The notes beneath the pieces are model-generated. The model worked only from the letters and a program-made list of their open reading frames with translations. It ran no database searches and was not told the DNA's origin. This document shows, piece after piece, positions 36,011-43,826 of a DNA stretch of 64,000 nt. The position numbers were made by a program, and so were the translations under genes. Position 1 is the stretch's first letter. Every line of letters starts with the position of its first letter. This DNA comes from CALITV01 sp964415795 (GTDB lineage: Bacteria; UBP6; UBA1177; JAKLFG01), in contig CAYQBN010000010.1 in the NCBI GenBank assembly GCA_964415795.1, forward strand, positions 46,813-110,812. Direction: 5' to 3'.

Positions 36011-36038
36011 TTGACTCACAGTTCTCTTTCAGTATGGT
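36011..36038 (+). promoter_or_regulatory. Promoter of the UbiA-SDR pair
   Basis: -35 TTGACT (36011-36016), 16-base spacer, -10 TATGGT (36033-36038), 30 bases before ATG 36069. Confidence 0.6.
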
Positions 36039-36068
36039 GAAAAAAGAGGTCCTCGCGAGGAGAAGACC

Positions 36069-36941
36069 ATGGCACTACTGAGACTGATCCGTATCCACCA
36101 GTGGGTGAAGAACCTCCTTGTCTTTTTCCCTCTCTTCTTCGCGCTCCGGATAACCGATCTTACCCTTCTTCCCAAAGCAATCGCCGCATTCTTCTTCTTT
36201 TCATTCACCGCGAGCGCTATCTACATCATCAACGACCTGCGCGACCTCAGTGAGGACCGCGAACATCCCGACAAGCGCCGCCGTCCTCTCGCAAGCGGCG
36301 CGGTTGGACCGGTGACAGCAGTGTTCTCTGCAGCATTTCTTTTCCTTATCGGCCTTGGGGGAGCCTCGTTCTATAGCAAACGGCTCTTCCTCATCCTCGC
36401 CACCTACTGCGCGATAAATGTTCTCTATTCACTCATCCTTAAGCGAATTCCTCTCCTGGACATTTTCGTCATCGCGACCGGCTTTCTCCTTCGGCTCATC
36501 GCCGGAACTGAATATGGCGGTATTGAGGAAATACATCCCTCTCACTGGATTGTCCTCATGACCTTCCTGCTCGCGCTCTTCCTCGCGTTCGCCAAGCGGC
36601 GCGACGATGTCCTGCTCGCCGGTGAAGGAAAAAAGACGCGCCACGCGACCCATGGCTATAACCTCGAATTCATCAACAACGCCTTGGCCGTGATGACCGC
36701 CGTCATCATCCTCGCCTACATCCTCTACACCCTCGATCCGGCGGTCGGCCGCTTCTTCGGCACCGATAAGGTCTATCTCACCGCCCTCTTTGTCATTCTC
36801 GGTCTCTTTCGTTACCTGCAACTCACCCTCGTCTATCGTCGGAGCAGCCAACCGACCGATCTTCTTTTGCGCGATCGCTTCTTACAGTTGACCATCGCGT
36901 GCTGGATACTTACCTTCGTGGTTCTTGTGTACATGAGGTGA
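36069..36941 (+). CDS. UbiA-family prenyltransferase, DPPR-synthase-like
   Basis: Nine-helix UbiA protein; substrate-binding Asp cluster NDLRDLSEDREHPDKRRRPLASG and a second Asp region around RIPLLDIFVIATGFLLRLIAGTEYGG. The N terminus LIRIHQWVKNLLVFFPLFFA and motif HPDKRRRPLASG match the decaprenyl-phosphate phosphoribosyltransferase subgroup (as in Mycobacterium Rv3806c) rather than ubiquinone or heme enzymes. 290 aa. The next gene, an SDR, starts four bases after the stop. Together they may make a polyprenyl-phosphate-linked pentose or a similar carrier lipid for the envelope (inference). Confidence 0.85.
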   Translation: MALLRLIRIHQWVKNLLVFFPLFFALRITDLTLLPKAIAAFFFFSFTASAIYIINDLRDLSEDREHPDKRRRPLASGAVGPVTAVFSAAFLFLIGLGGASFYSKRLFLILATYCAINVLYSLILKRIPLLDIFVIATGFLLRLIAGTEYGGIEEIHPSHWIVLMTFLLALFLAFAKRRDDVLLAGEGKKTRHATHGYNLEFINNALAVMTAVIILAYILYTLDPAVGRFFGTDKVYLTALFVILGLFRYLQLTLVYRRSSQPTDLLLRDRFLQLTIACWILTFVVLVYMR

Positions 36942-36945
36942 CTTC

Positions 36946-37983
36946 ATGAAAGTGCTCATCACTGGTGGCGCCGGATTTTTCGGCCTTCACATGACAAAAA
37001 AATGCGTCGCCGAAGGCGAAGAGGTGACGCTCCTCGATATCGCCGAGTATCGCCCCGACGAGTATGGCCCCTCGGTGAAACTGGTTCGCGGGGATGTCCG
37101 CGACGCGGAAAAAATGGACAAGCTCATCGCGCAGACCGATGTGGTGATCCATGCTGCAGCAGCGCTTCCGCTCGAGTCACGCAAAGAGATCTTCTCGACC
37201 AATGTGGACGGGACGCGCACCTGCCTTGACCTCGCACTCAAACACCGCGTGAAGCGCTTCGTTTTCATCAGTTCTACTGCCGTTTATGGGGTTCCCGACC
37301 ATCACCCACTCTACGAGACCGACGAAAGGATCGGCGTCGGCCCTTACGGCGAGTCGAAGATAGCAGCCGAGAAACTCTGCGAAGAGGCGCGGGAGAAGGG
37401 CCTGTATATTACCGTTATTCGCCCCAAGACCTTCATCGGCACCCACCGGCTCGGCGTCTTCCAGATACTCTACAACTGGATAGAAGAAGGACACAAGATA
37501 CCGATCATCGGCGATGGTACGAACCGCTATCAACTGCTTGAGGTTGACGACCTCTGCGACGCGGTGTTCAAGGCCTACCGCCACCTCGGCCCCGAGGCGA
37601 ACGATGTGTTCAATGTCGGCTGTGCCGAGTTCCGCACGGTAAACGAGGATGTCGGTGCGCTCTGCGAATATGCGAAAAGCGGCGCCCGCATTATCCATAC
37701 GCCAGTCTGGCTCGTGATCCCGGTATTACAACTCTTTGAGGCGCTCCACCTCTCGCCGCTCTACAAGTGGGTGTACGGCACGGCGCACAAGGACTCTTTT
37801 GTCTCCATCGAAAAGGCGCAGAAGACGCTCGGCTGGCAACCGCGCTACAGCGAATCAGAGGCACTCATTCGCTCCTACCAATGGTATCTCGATAACAAGG
37901 AGACGATCGCCAAGGAGACCGGCACCTCCCACCGCGTCGCGTGGAAACAGGGCATCCTCGCGCTTTTCAAGAAGATACTATAA
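36946..37983 (+). CDS. NAD-dependent epimerase/dehydratase (extended SDR)
   Basis: Rossmann motif ITGGAGFFGLH, acidic residue after strand 2 (LLDIAEY), VIHAAAALP, and the catalytic Tyr-Lys motif YGESK with the Ser-containing VFISSTAVYG. 345 aa. The C-terminal part continues past the usual SDR length (FVSIEKAQKTLGWQPRYSE). Acts on a nucleotide sugar, lipid-linked sugar or sterol-like substrate; the neighbouring UbiA suggests the lipid-linked option. No other pathway genes are present. Confidence 0.87.
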   Translation: MKVLITGGAGFFGLHMTKKCVAEGEEVTLLDIAEYRPDEYGPSVKLVRGDVRDAEKMDKLIAQTDVVIHAAAALPLESRKEIFSTNVDGTRTCLDLALKHRVKRFVFISSTAVYGVPDHHPLYETDERIGVGPYGESKIAAEKLCEEAREKGLYITVIRPKTFIGTHRLGVFQILYNWIEEGHKIPIIGDGTNRYQLLEVDDLCDAVFKAYRHLGPEANDVFNVGCAEFRTVNEDVGALCEYAKSGARIIHTPVWLVIPVLQLFEALHLSPLYKWVYGTAHKDSFVSIEKAQKTLGWQPRYSESEALIRSYQWYLDNKETIAKETGTSHRVAWKQGILALFKKIL

Positions 37984-37999
37984 GTTTCCCTTTCCCCTG

Positions 38000-39220
38000 C
38001 TAGTAATTCACCAAAAACGGACAGAAATTACGGTGCTCCTCAACGAGCGTCTGGACCGCATCAAACATCGCGTCGCACTCGGGGCGCACCTCGGCTTCAT
38101 GGCGCCGAAGCGGACCATAGTGGCCGAGCGAGCCGCCCGAGACGCGGAGCATCACCGCGGCGTATTCGGCAGCGAAGATGGGACACTCCTTCTCGAGTTG
38201 CTGGAAGGTGACCCCTTCCCCTACTCCGTAGTTTTCCCAGTCGGCGGCACTACAGGTGACCCCTTCCGAGAAGACGGCGAGCAGGCACTTCTCCGAGCCG
38301 GCGCTCCAGAGCGTTTTCCAGTACTCATAGAGAATGTCGAGTTCCTCGCTGAAGATGTGCGAGTTGTAACTCGTCTGAAAGAGACCCGCCTCGGCGGTGT
38401 CGGCAGTGACGTTGTCGGCCGAAAGATCGCGACCGCAACAGTGCTCACCCGAACTCTCCCGCATCCCGAGACCGAGGAGAAGCGTGTAGGCGTGCCGCAG
38501 GGTGTCGAGACCGGCGCTGTCGTTATTCATGTCGAGGCTGGTGAATATCTCGTCATACCACGCGAGAGCATCATGTTCGAGGTCGTCCGTCTTCGCCGCT
38601 GAAACGAGGAGCACATCGGAGCGGTCGCTGTGGCATACGGCACCAGCAAAGACGAGCGCCATCCCCTTCATGTAGGCGAGCGGCGCGTCGCCGCGGTCTT
38701 CCCAAAAGTAGTCGGCGCAGGAGGACTCCGCAGCGATCGCCATGACCTCTGCCGTGATATCAAAACACGACGACCACTCGCTCCAGTAGCCCCCCTCACA
38801 GCGACGCATCCGGACGCTTCCGCCGCCGCAATCCTCGGTCTCGGTCGCCCCATCGGCGCATTCAAAAAGGTCGTCATCTAGGAGAGGCGCTTCCTCCTCG
38901 GTGGAATCATCATCAGGAAGCATCTCGGGTACCTCTTCCTCATCGGCCGGCTCAATGTCAGCAACGCTCTCCTCCGGCACAAGCACTCCGTCGGAAACCG
39001 CATCATCGGTCAGCGTAGCATCGTCAGCGAGCGCTTGGTCGAAGTCGTTGAGTTCGCTCAGGTCGACGCAGACCTTCGAGACGCAGGTGAGCGTCCCATC
39101 GCAGGTGCCGTCATCGTAGCACGGTCCTCCTTCAGATCCCACCGGCTTACCATTGCCGCCACCGTCACACGCGGCAAGCAACACGAGAAAAAGAAGCGTA
39201 ACAAGACTGCGTCTTTTCAT
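38000..39220 (-). CDS. Lipoprotein with acidic stalk and lysozyme/transglycosylase-like domain
   Basis: Lipobox LAAC (C18). A Cys pair region (CYDDGTCDGTLTC) and a long acidic stalk (about residues 60-120) precede a TSP1-like motif (GYWSEWSSC). The C-terminal ~240 residues contain a catalytic-Glu-like GMRESSG (E255) followed by an AGLFQT segment (residues 278-283), as in SLT/GEWL lysozyme folds (ES...GLMQ). Many Cys suggest disulfides outside the cell. The inferred activity is cleavage of peptidoglycan or another glycan; this rests on motif spacing only. 406 aa. Monocistronic. Confidence 0.68.
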   Translation of the reverse strand: MKRRSLVTLLFLVLLAACDGGGNGKPVGSEGGPCYDDGTCDGTLTCVSKVCVDLSELNDFDQALADDATLTDDAVSDGVLVPEESVADIEPADEEEVPEMLPDDDSTEEEAPLLDDDLFECADGATETEDCGGGSVRMRRCEGGYWSEWSSCFDITAEVMAIAAESSCADYFWEDRGDAPLAYMKGMALVFAGAVCHSDRSDVLLVSAAKTDDLEHDALAWYDEIFTSLDMNNDSAGLDTLRHAYTLLLGLGMRESSGEHCCGRDLSADNVTADTAEAGLFQTSYNSHIFSEELDILYEYWKTLWSAGSEKCLLAVFSEGVTCSAADWENYGVGEGVTFQQLEKECPIFAAEYAAVMLRVSGGSLGHYGPLRRHEAEVRPECDAMFDAVQTLVEEHRNFCPFLVNY

Positions 39221-39231
39221 TCCTTCCCCCT

Positions 39232-39258
39232 TTGACAGGTGTCACGAAAGAATATACT
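39232..39258 (+). promoter_or_regulatory. Promoter of the macro-domain gene
   Basis: -35 TTGACA (39232-39237), 15-base spacer, -10 TATACT (39253-39258), 39 bases before GTG 39297. Its -10 box overlaps the -10 box of the opposing lipoprotein promoter. Confidence 0.55.
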
Positions 39259-39278
39259 TTACCGAGAAAGAGTTGCAA
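39251..39278 (-). promoter_or_regulatory. Promoter of the lysozyme-like lipoprotein
   Basis: Minus strand: -35 TTGCAA (39278-39273), 16-base spacer, -10 TATATT (39256-39251), 31 bases before the ATG at 39220. Overlaps the opposing promoter. Confidence 0.6.
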
Positions 39279-39296
39279 CTTTTGAAGGAGGTTCCC

Positions 39297-39839
39297 GTGT
39301 CCGCATCCATCGAGACACTGACCGACGACATCACTAAGGTCGCCGTTGACGCCATTGTCAATGCGGCGAACTCGTCGCTCATGGGCGGCGGCGGGGTGGA
39401 CGGTGCCATCCATCGCGCCGGCGGTCCCGCGATCCTCGAAGAGTGCCGGAAGATACGGATTGAACGCTATCCCGACGGCCTGCCGACCGGAGAGGCGGTC
39501 GCAACAACGGCGGGAAACCTGCCCGCGAAGTGGGTGATCCACACGGTCGGGCCGGTGTGGCACGGCGAAAAAAGCAACGAGGATGACCTCCTCTACGCCG
39601 CCTACGCGAACAGTTATCGATGCGCCGTCGAACTCGGCGCAAAGAGCATTGCCTACCCGGCCATCTCGACCGGCGTCTACGGCTTCCCGAAGGAGCGCGC
39701 CGCCCTCATCGTCTGGCGCTTCGTCCGCGAGGTAGCAGAACCTGGACCGCTCGAACGGATCGTTTTCGTCTTTTTTTCGGCCACTGACCAGACGCTCTTT
39801 TTGTCGAACAAGAACAAAAGGTTATCCGCCGGAGAATAA
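39297..39839 (+). CDS. Macro-domain protein, O-acetyl-ADP-ribose deacetylase-like
   Basis: Macro domain binding ADP-ribose: DAIVNAANSSLMGGGGVDGAIHRAGG and AYPAISTGVYGFPKERAA. This matches the YmdB/MacroD class that hydrolyses O-acetyl-ADP-ribose or mono-ADP-ribosyl-protein. 180 aa. GTG 39297 with AAGGAGG five bases upstream is clearly the start. Monocistronic between divergent lipoprotein and glgA. No sirtuin or ADP-ribosyltransferase gene in the window. Confidence 0.93.
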   Translation: MSASIETLTDDITKVAVDAIVNAANSSLMGGGGVDGAIHRAGGPAILEECRKIRIERYPDGLPTGEAVATTAGNLPAKWVIHTVGPVWHGEKSNEDDLLYAAYANSYRCAVELGAKSIAYPAISTGVYGFPKERAALIVWRFVREVAEPGPLERIVFVFFSATDQTLFLSNKNKRLSAGE

Positions 39840-39846
39840 AAAAGGC

Positions 39847-39874
39847 TTGTCCTTTCTTTCCCCCTCGCTACAGT
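39847..39874 (+). promoter_or_regulatory. Promoter of glgA
   Basis: -35 TTGTCC (39847-39852), 16-base spacer, -10 TACAGT (39869-39874). About 42 bases of leader precede the ATG at 39924. Confidence 0.5.
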
Positions 39875-39923
39875 GACAACCGATCGATATGTACACATTG
39901 ATGAGGATCTCGGGGTACGCACC

Positions 39924-41390
39924 ATGAAGATCGCGATGATCGCTTCAGAATGCGTCCCGTTCGCCAAGACGGGTGGGCTTGCCGATGTCGTCGGCGCGCT
40001 TCCCAAAGCGCTTGCGGCACTCGGCCATGAGGTCATCGTCATTCATCCGCTCTACGCCTCGGTCGACATCGCAAAACATGGTATCATGCCGTTCATGGAC
40101 CAACTCGGCGTATGGATGGGCAACACTCTCGAGTGGTGCGCCGTCAAAACGGCTCCCCTCGGAGAAGGAGTCACCGTCTATTTCATCGAACACGACCGCT
40201 ACTTCAAACGCGACGGTCTCTACCATGACGCATGGTTCAACGACTTCCCTGACAACCCGCGGCGTTTCTCGTTCTTTACCCGCGCGGCGCTTCAACTCCT
40301 GCGCGACCGCTACTGGATCGCCGACATCGTTCACGCCCACGATTGGCAAACGGCCCTCGCGCCCGCATTCCTCAAAGTGTGGCACTGGAGCGATCCTATC
40401 CTTAGCAAGGCGGCGAGCGTGCTCACTATCCACAACATCGCCTATCAAGGCATCTACGGGGCCGACACAATAGACTATACCGGCCTCAAGTGGGATAACT
40501 TCAAGCCAGAGATCTTCGAGGACCACGGACGCATGAACTTCCTCAAAGGCGGCATCTACTTCGCCGACATGGTGAACACCGTGAGTCCGACCTACGCGGA
40601 AGAGACGCGCACCGGCCCCCTCTCCTGCGGAATGGCCCCGTTCCTCGCCGCCAAGGGCGATCGCTACATCGGTATTCTTAATGGTGTCGATTACAGCCGC
40701 TGGTCTCCCGAGAACGATCCCTATGTGCCGCACCACTACTCGGCAAATGACCTGAGCGGCAAAGCACGCGCGAAGCGGCTTCTACAGGAAACGATGGGGC
40801 TCGCGGTGGATGAAAAGATCCCCATCATCGGTGTCGTGAGCCGCTTCGTGGAACAGAAGGGGCTCGATGTGGTCGCCACCGTCATCGAACGCATCCTTAA
40901 CGACATGGCAGTGCAGTTCGTCGTACTCGGTGCCGGTGACAAGGGACTCGAGCACTTTTACGGAACCCTGCCAGGACGGTTGCCGGGAAAGGCGGGTTCC
41001 TACATCGGCTACAGCGAGGAACTCTCCCACCTCATTGAGGCAGGAAGCGATTTCTTCCTTATGCCCTCGCGCTGGGAGCCGTGCGGACTCAACCAGATAT
41101 ACTCGCTCCGCTACGGAACCCTTCCTATCGTCCGGGAGACGGGTGGATTGGCCGACACGGTCGAACAGTACGACGAAAAAGCGGGCACGGGCACCGGATT
41201 CAAGTTCTTTCACCTCTCCGAGAAAGCGATCTACGATACCGTGGGGTGGGCGGTAAGTACCTGGTACGACCGACCTAAGCACATTGCTCTCATGCGTCGT
41301 GCGGCGATGAGCAAAGACTTCAGCTGGGAAACGAGTGCAAAGGTCTATCTTTCCCTCTACGAACGGGCAATAGCTCTGAAAAAGAACTGA
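39924..41390 (+). CDS. glgA: Glycogen (starch) synthase
   Basis: GT5 enzyme that adds glucose from ADP-glucose to glycogen. N-terminal substrate motif KTGGLADV (residues about 15-22), VHAHDWQTA, TIHNIAYQG, INGVD-type ILNGVDYSRW, and C-terminal MPSRWEPCGLNQIYSLRYGTLPIVRETGGL. 488 aa, normal. Start ATG 39924 fits the conserved N terminus MKIAMIASECVPFAKTGG; the upstream extension is not conserved. Other glg genes are not in the window. Confidence 0.97.
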   Translation: MKIAMIASECVPFAKTGGLADVVGALPKALAALGHEVIVIHPLYASVDIAKHGIMPFMDQLGVWMGNTLEWCAVKTAPLGEGVTVYFIEHDRYFKRDGLYHDAWFNDFPDNPRRFSFFTRAALQLLRDRYWIADIVHAHDWQTALAPAFLKVWHWSDPILSKAASVLTIHNIAYQGIYGADTIDYTGLKWDNFKPEIFEDHGRMNFLKGGIYFADMVNTVSPTYAEETRTGPLSCGMAPFLAAKGDRYIGILNGVDYSRWSPENDPYVPHHYSANDLSGKARAKRLLQETMGLAVDEKIPIIGVVSRFVEQKGLDVVATVIERILNDMAVQFVVLGAGDKGLEHFYGTLPGRLPGKAGSYIGYSEELSHLIEAGSDFFLMPSRWEPCGLNQIYSLRYGTLPIVRETGGLADTVEQYDEKAGTGTGFKFFHLSEKAIYDTVGWAVSTWYDRPKHIALMRRAAMSKDFSWETSAKVYLSLYERAIALKKN

Positions 41391-41394
41391 CGGG

Positions 41395-41422
41395 TTGCTT
41401 TTTTCTCTCCCCGGAATACACT
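41395..41422 (+). promoter_or_regulatory. Promoter of the TSP3/VWA lipoprotein
   Basis: -35 TTGCTT (41395-41400), 16-base spacer, -10 TACACT (41417-41422), 31 bases before ATG 41454. Confidence 0.55.
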
Positions 41423-41453
41423 TACTCTACGGGAATGCTCTATGGAGGAGCCT

Positions 41454-43721
41454 ATGAGGACACTTCGTTACGAGACGATCATTCTTGCTATCTTCGTGTT
41501 GCTTTTAGGCTGCGCCGAGGATCCGGTCGGCGAGACCGACGGCATCGCCGTTACCGACGAGGATGGTGGTGAAGACCCTAACGATCCGGACATTCGTGAC
41601 GATTTCGTCAAACCAGACGACCATGATATCCCGGGCGACCTCGATACGCCGCCGACCGACGATAACGATACCACCGACCACGACAACCCGACCTCATGGG
41701 ACAATGAGGATGCCGACGGCGACGGAGTAAAGAACGGTAACGAAGGGACCGGTGATACCGACGGCGACGGCACGCCTGACTTCGAAGACACCGACGCGGA
41801 CGGTGATGGCATTCCTGACAACATCGAAGCACCGAGCGGGATACCGGTGGACACCGACAAGGATGGGACCCCCGACTTCAAAGATACCGATAGCGATAAC
41901 GACGGAGTACCTGATAGCATCGAAGGAACCGGCGATGCCGATTCTGACGGGACAGCCAACTACCGCGACACCGATAGCGACGGCGACAACCTACCCGATG
42001 GGATCGAGTGCCCCGACATGCCCTGCCACGACAATGATTCCGATGGAACGGCCGACTTCCTCGACGGCGACAGCGACAACGACGGAGCACCCGACCTTTA
42101 CGAAAGCAACAAGGACGGTGACGGCGATGGACTGCCGAACTACTGGGACGACGATTCTGACGGCGACGGCATAGCCGACGGCATCGAATGTCCCACTCTC
42201 CCCTGTGCCGATTCTGACAGCGATGGTCACTACGATTTCCGAGATGGCGACAGCGACAACGACGGGCTCACCGACGAACAGGAGCAGGTATGCGATGGAT
42301 TGGGGAAGGATTCCCGTCTCTTTGCCGATACCGACGAGGATGGGTACACCGACCTCGCCGAACGGGCGGTCGGATCCGACCTCTGCGACCCGGCACACGG
42401 TGTCAAGGACATCTTCGAATTCTACTTCGTCCTTCCCTACCAAGGGCCCGAGCAGACCGATGTGCTTACCTTCACCCCAACGGTCCAGAAAGCCGATGTC
42501 CACTTCAATGTAGACACCACCGGTTCCATGGGAGGTGAAATAGAAAACATCAAATCAGGACTACAGACCATCATAGCCGAGGCAAAGGCTCGCGTTGCCG
42601 ATAGCGCCTTCGGCGTTTCCTACTTCGACGATTTTCCCGTCTGCGGATTCGGTAGCGGGAGCGATCTTCCTTGGAAATTGGTCCAGAGTCCGACAACCGA
42701 CGCTTCTGTCGCCCAGAATGCAGTGAACTCGCTCGCACTCGGCAACGGCGACGACTTTCAGGAGTCGGGCTACGAATCTCTCTATCAGCTCGCCACCGGT
42801 GCCGGCGGAACCTTCACGATAACCGCGTCAGGGGGTGGTTGCAGCGGCGACTGCAATGAAACACAGACCATCGCCGCCTACACCGGCGGAGGAAAGGGCG
42901 GCGTCGGCTTCCGTGCGGAGGCGCTCCCGATCGCGGTCCATGTCACCGACGCGCCGAGCCATCTTCCCGCTGATTACGGCGGAACGGGGCATCACTCGCG
43001 TGACGATGCCGTGAATGCGCTCGTCGCTCTAGGAATCCGCGTCATCACGGTACAATCCGCCCTCTCCACCGAATATGACGCCGATGCGGCGACACAACTC
43101 ACCGACATTTCAAACTCGACCGGGGCGCAGGTACCCGTGTGCGCCTTCAAAACAGGAGAGACGACTTGGCGTTGCGGTGCGGACATGTGCTGCACGCTGA
43201 ACGGCGGCGCAGTCGCCCCATCGAACGGACGGTGCACCCTGCGCTATCAGATACCGGAAGATGGGAGCAGCCTCGGAACCTCGGTCGTGGATGGCATCGA
43301 CGCCATCGTCAAATACACCACCTTCAATGTCTACTCATCACCGAAGGACGATGGGGACGGCAACACCCCCGATACCTCTTGTTTCCTGAAGCGGGTGGAA
43401 TCGCTCGAGTTTGTACCACCGCCGGCAGAGCCGGAGAAGAGCTGCACACCGGTCGCTCAACCGGCCGCTTACAACGGCTCGTCCTACAACAACGGATTTA
43501 GCAACTTCGCGGCAGGCACTTCCAATCCATCCAAAGAAGGCTCCCATCTACGCTTCACCGTCCATGCCGAGAATGACCTCTGTTATGAGCCTCAAACGAC
43601 CCAAGCAAAGCTCTTCATCGCCTATATAGATGTCGTGGATCAGGTGACCGGCACGATCCTCGACACCCAGAGCGTCGCCATCATCGTTCCGGGGAAATCC
43701 TCCGGCGGCGAGGAAGACTAA
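41454..43721 (+). CDS. Lipoprotein with thrombospondin type 3 repeats and a VWA/integrin-like domain
   Basis: ATG 41454 follows GGAGG. Lipobox LLGC (C20). Residues about 80-280 are alternating Ca2+-binding units: seven of type DxDxDGxPDxIE and six of type DxDGTPDFxD. A VWA-like domain begins near residue 350 with MIDAS motif VDTTGSMGG (DxTGSM), then FGVSYFDDFP and IAVHVTDAPSHLP. The C-terminal part has a VWA-like strand series and a final beta domain. 755 aa. The TSP3 stretch likely rigidifies with Ca2+ and holds the VWA domain away from the cell, for adhesion or ligand binding. Confidence 0.88.
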   Translation: MRTLRYETIILAIFVLLLGCAEDPVGETDGIAVTDEDGGEDPNDPDIRDDFVKPDDHDIPGDLDTPPTDDNDTTDHDNPTSWDNEDADGDGVKNGNEGTGDTDGDGTPDFEDTDADGDGIPDNIEAPSGIPVDTDKDGTPDFKDTDSDNDGVPDSIEGTGDADSDGTANYRDTDSDGDNLPDGIECPDMPCHDNDSDGTADFLDGDSDNDGAPDLYESNKDGDGDGLPNYWDDDSDGDGIADGIECPTLPCADSDSDGHYDFRDGDSDNDGLTDEQEQVCDGLGKDSRLFADTDEDGYTDLAERAVGSDLCDPAHGVKDIFEFYFVLPYQGPEQTDVLTFTPTVQKADVHFNVDTTGSMGGEIENIKSGLQTIIAEAKARVADSAFGVSYFDDFPVCGFGSGSDLPWKLVQSPTTDASVAQNAVNSLALGNGDDFQESGYESLYQLATGAGGTFTITASGGGCSGDCNETQTIAAYTGGGKGGVGFRAEALPIAVHVTDAPSHLPADYGGTGHHSRDDAVNALVALGIRVITVQSALSTEYDADAATQLTDISNSTGAQVPVCAFKTGETTWRCGADMCCTLNGGAVAPSNGRCTLRYQIPEDGSSLGTSVVDGIDAIVKYTTFNVYSSPKDDGDGNTPDTSCFLKRVESLEFVPPPAEPEKSCTPVAQPAAYNGSSYNNGFSNFAAGTSNPSKEGSHLRFTVHAENDLCYEPQTTQAKLFIAYIDVVDQVTGTILDTQSVAIIVPGKSSGGEED

Positions 43722-43763
43722 AATCCCCCACCAAACCGCGTTCGATACGGCATGGGGAAAGAA

Positions 43764-43791
43764 TTGCAAAATCATTGGTGACCACTATAAT
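43764..43791 (+). promoter_or_regulatory. Promoter of ftsH
   Basis: -35 TTGCAA (43764-43769), 16-base spacer, consensus -10 TATAAT (43786-43791), 35 bases before ATG 43827. Confidence 0.72.
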
Positions 43792-43826
43792 GAAGCGGCT
43801 TAGAAAAACGCCGGAGGAATCGCGGC

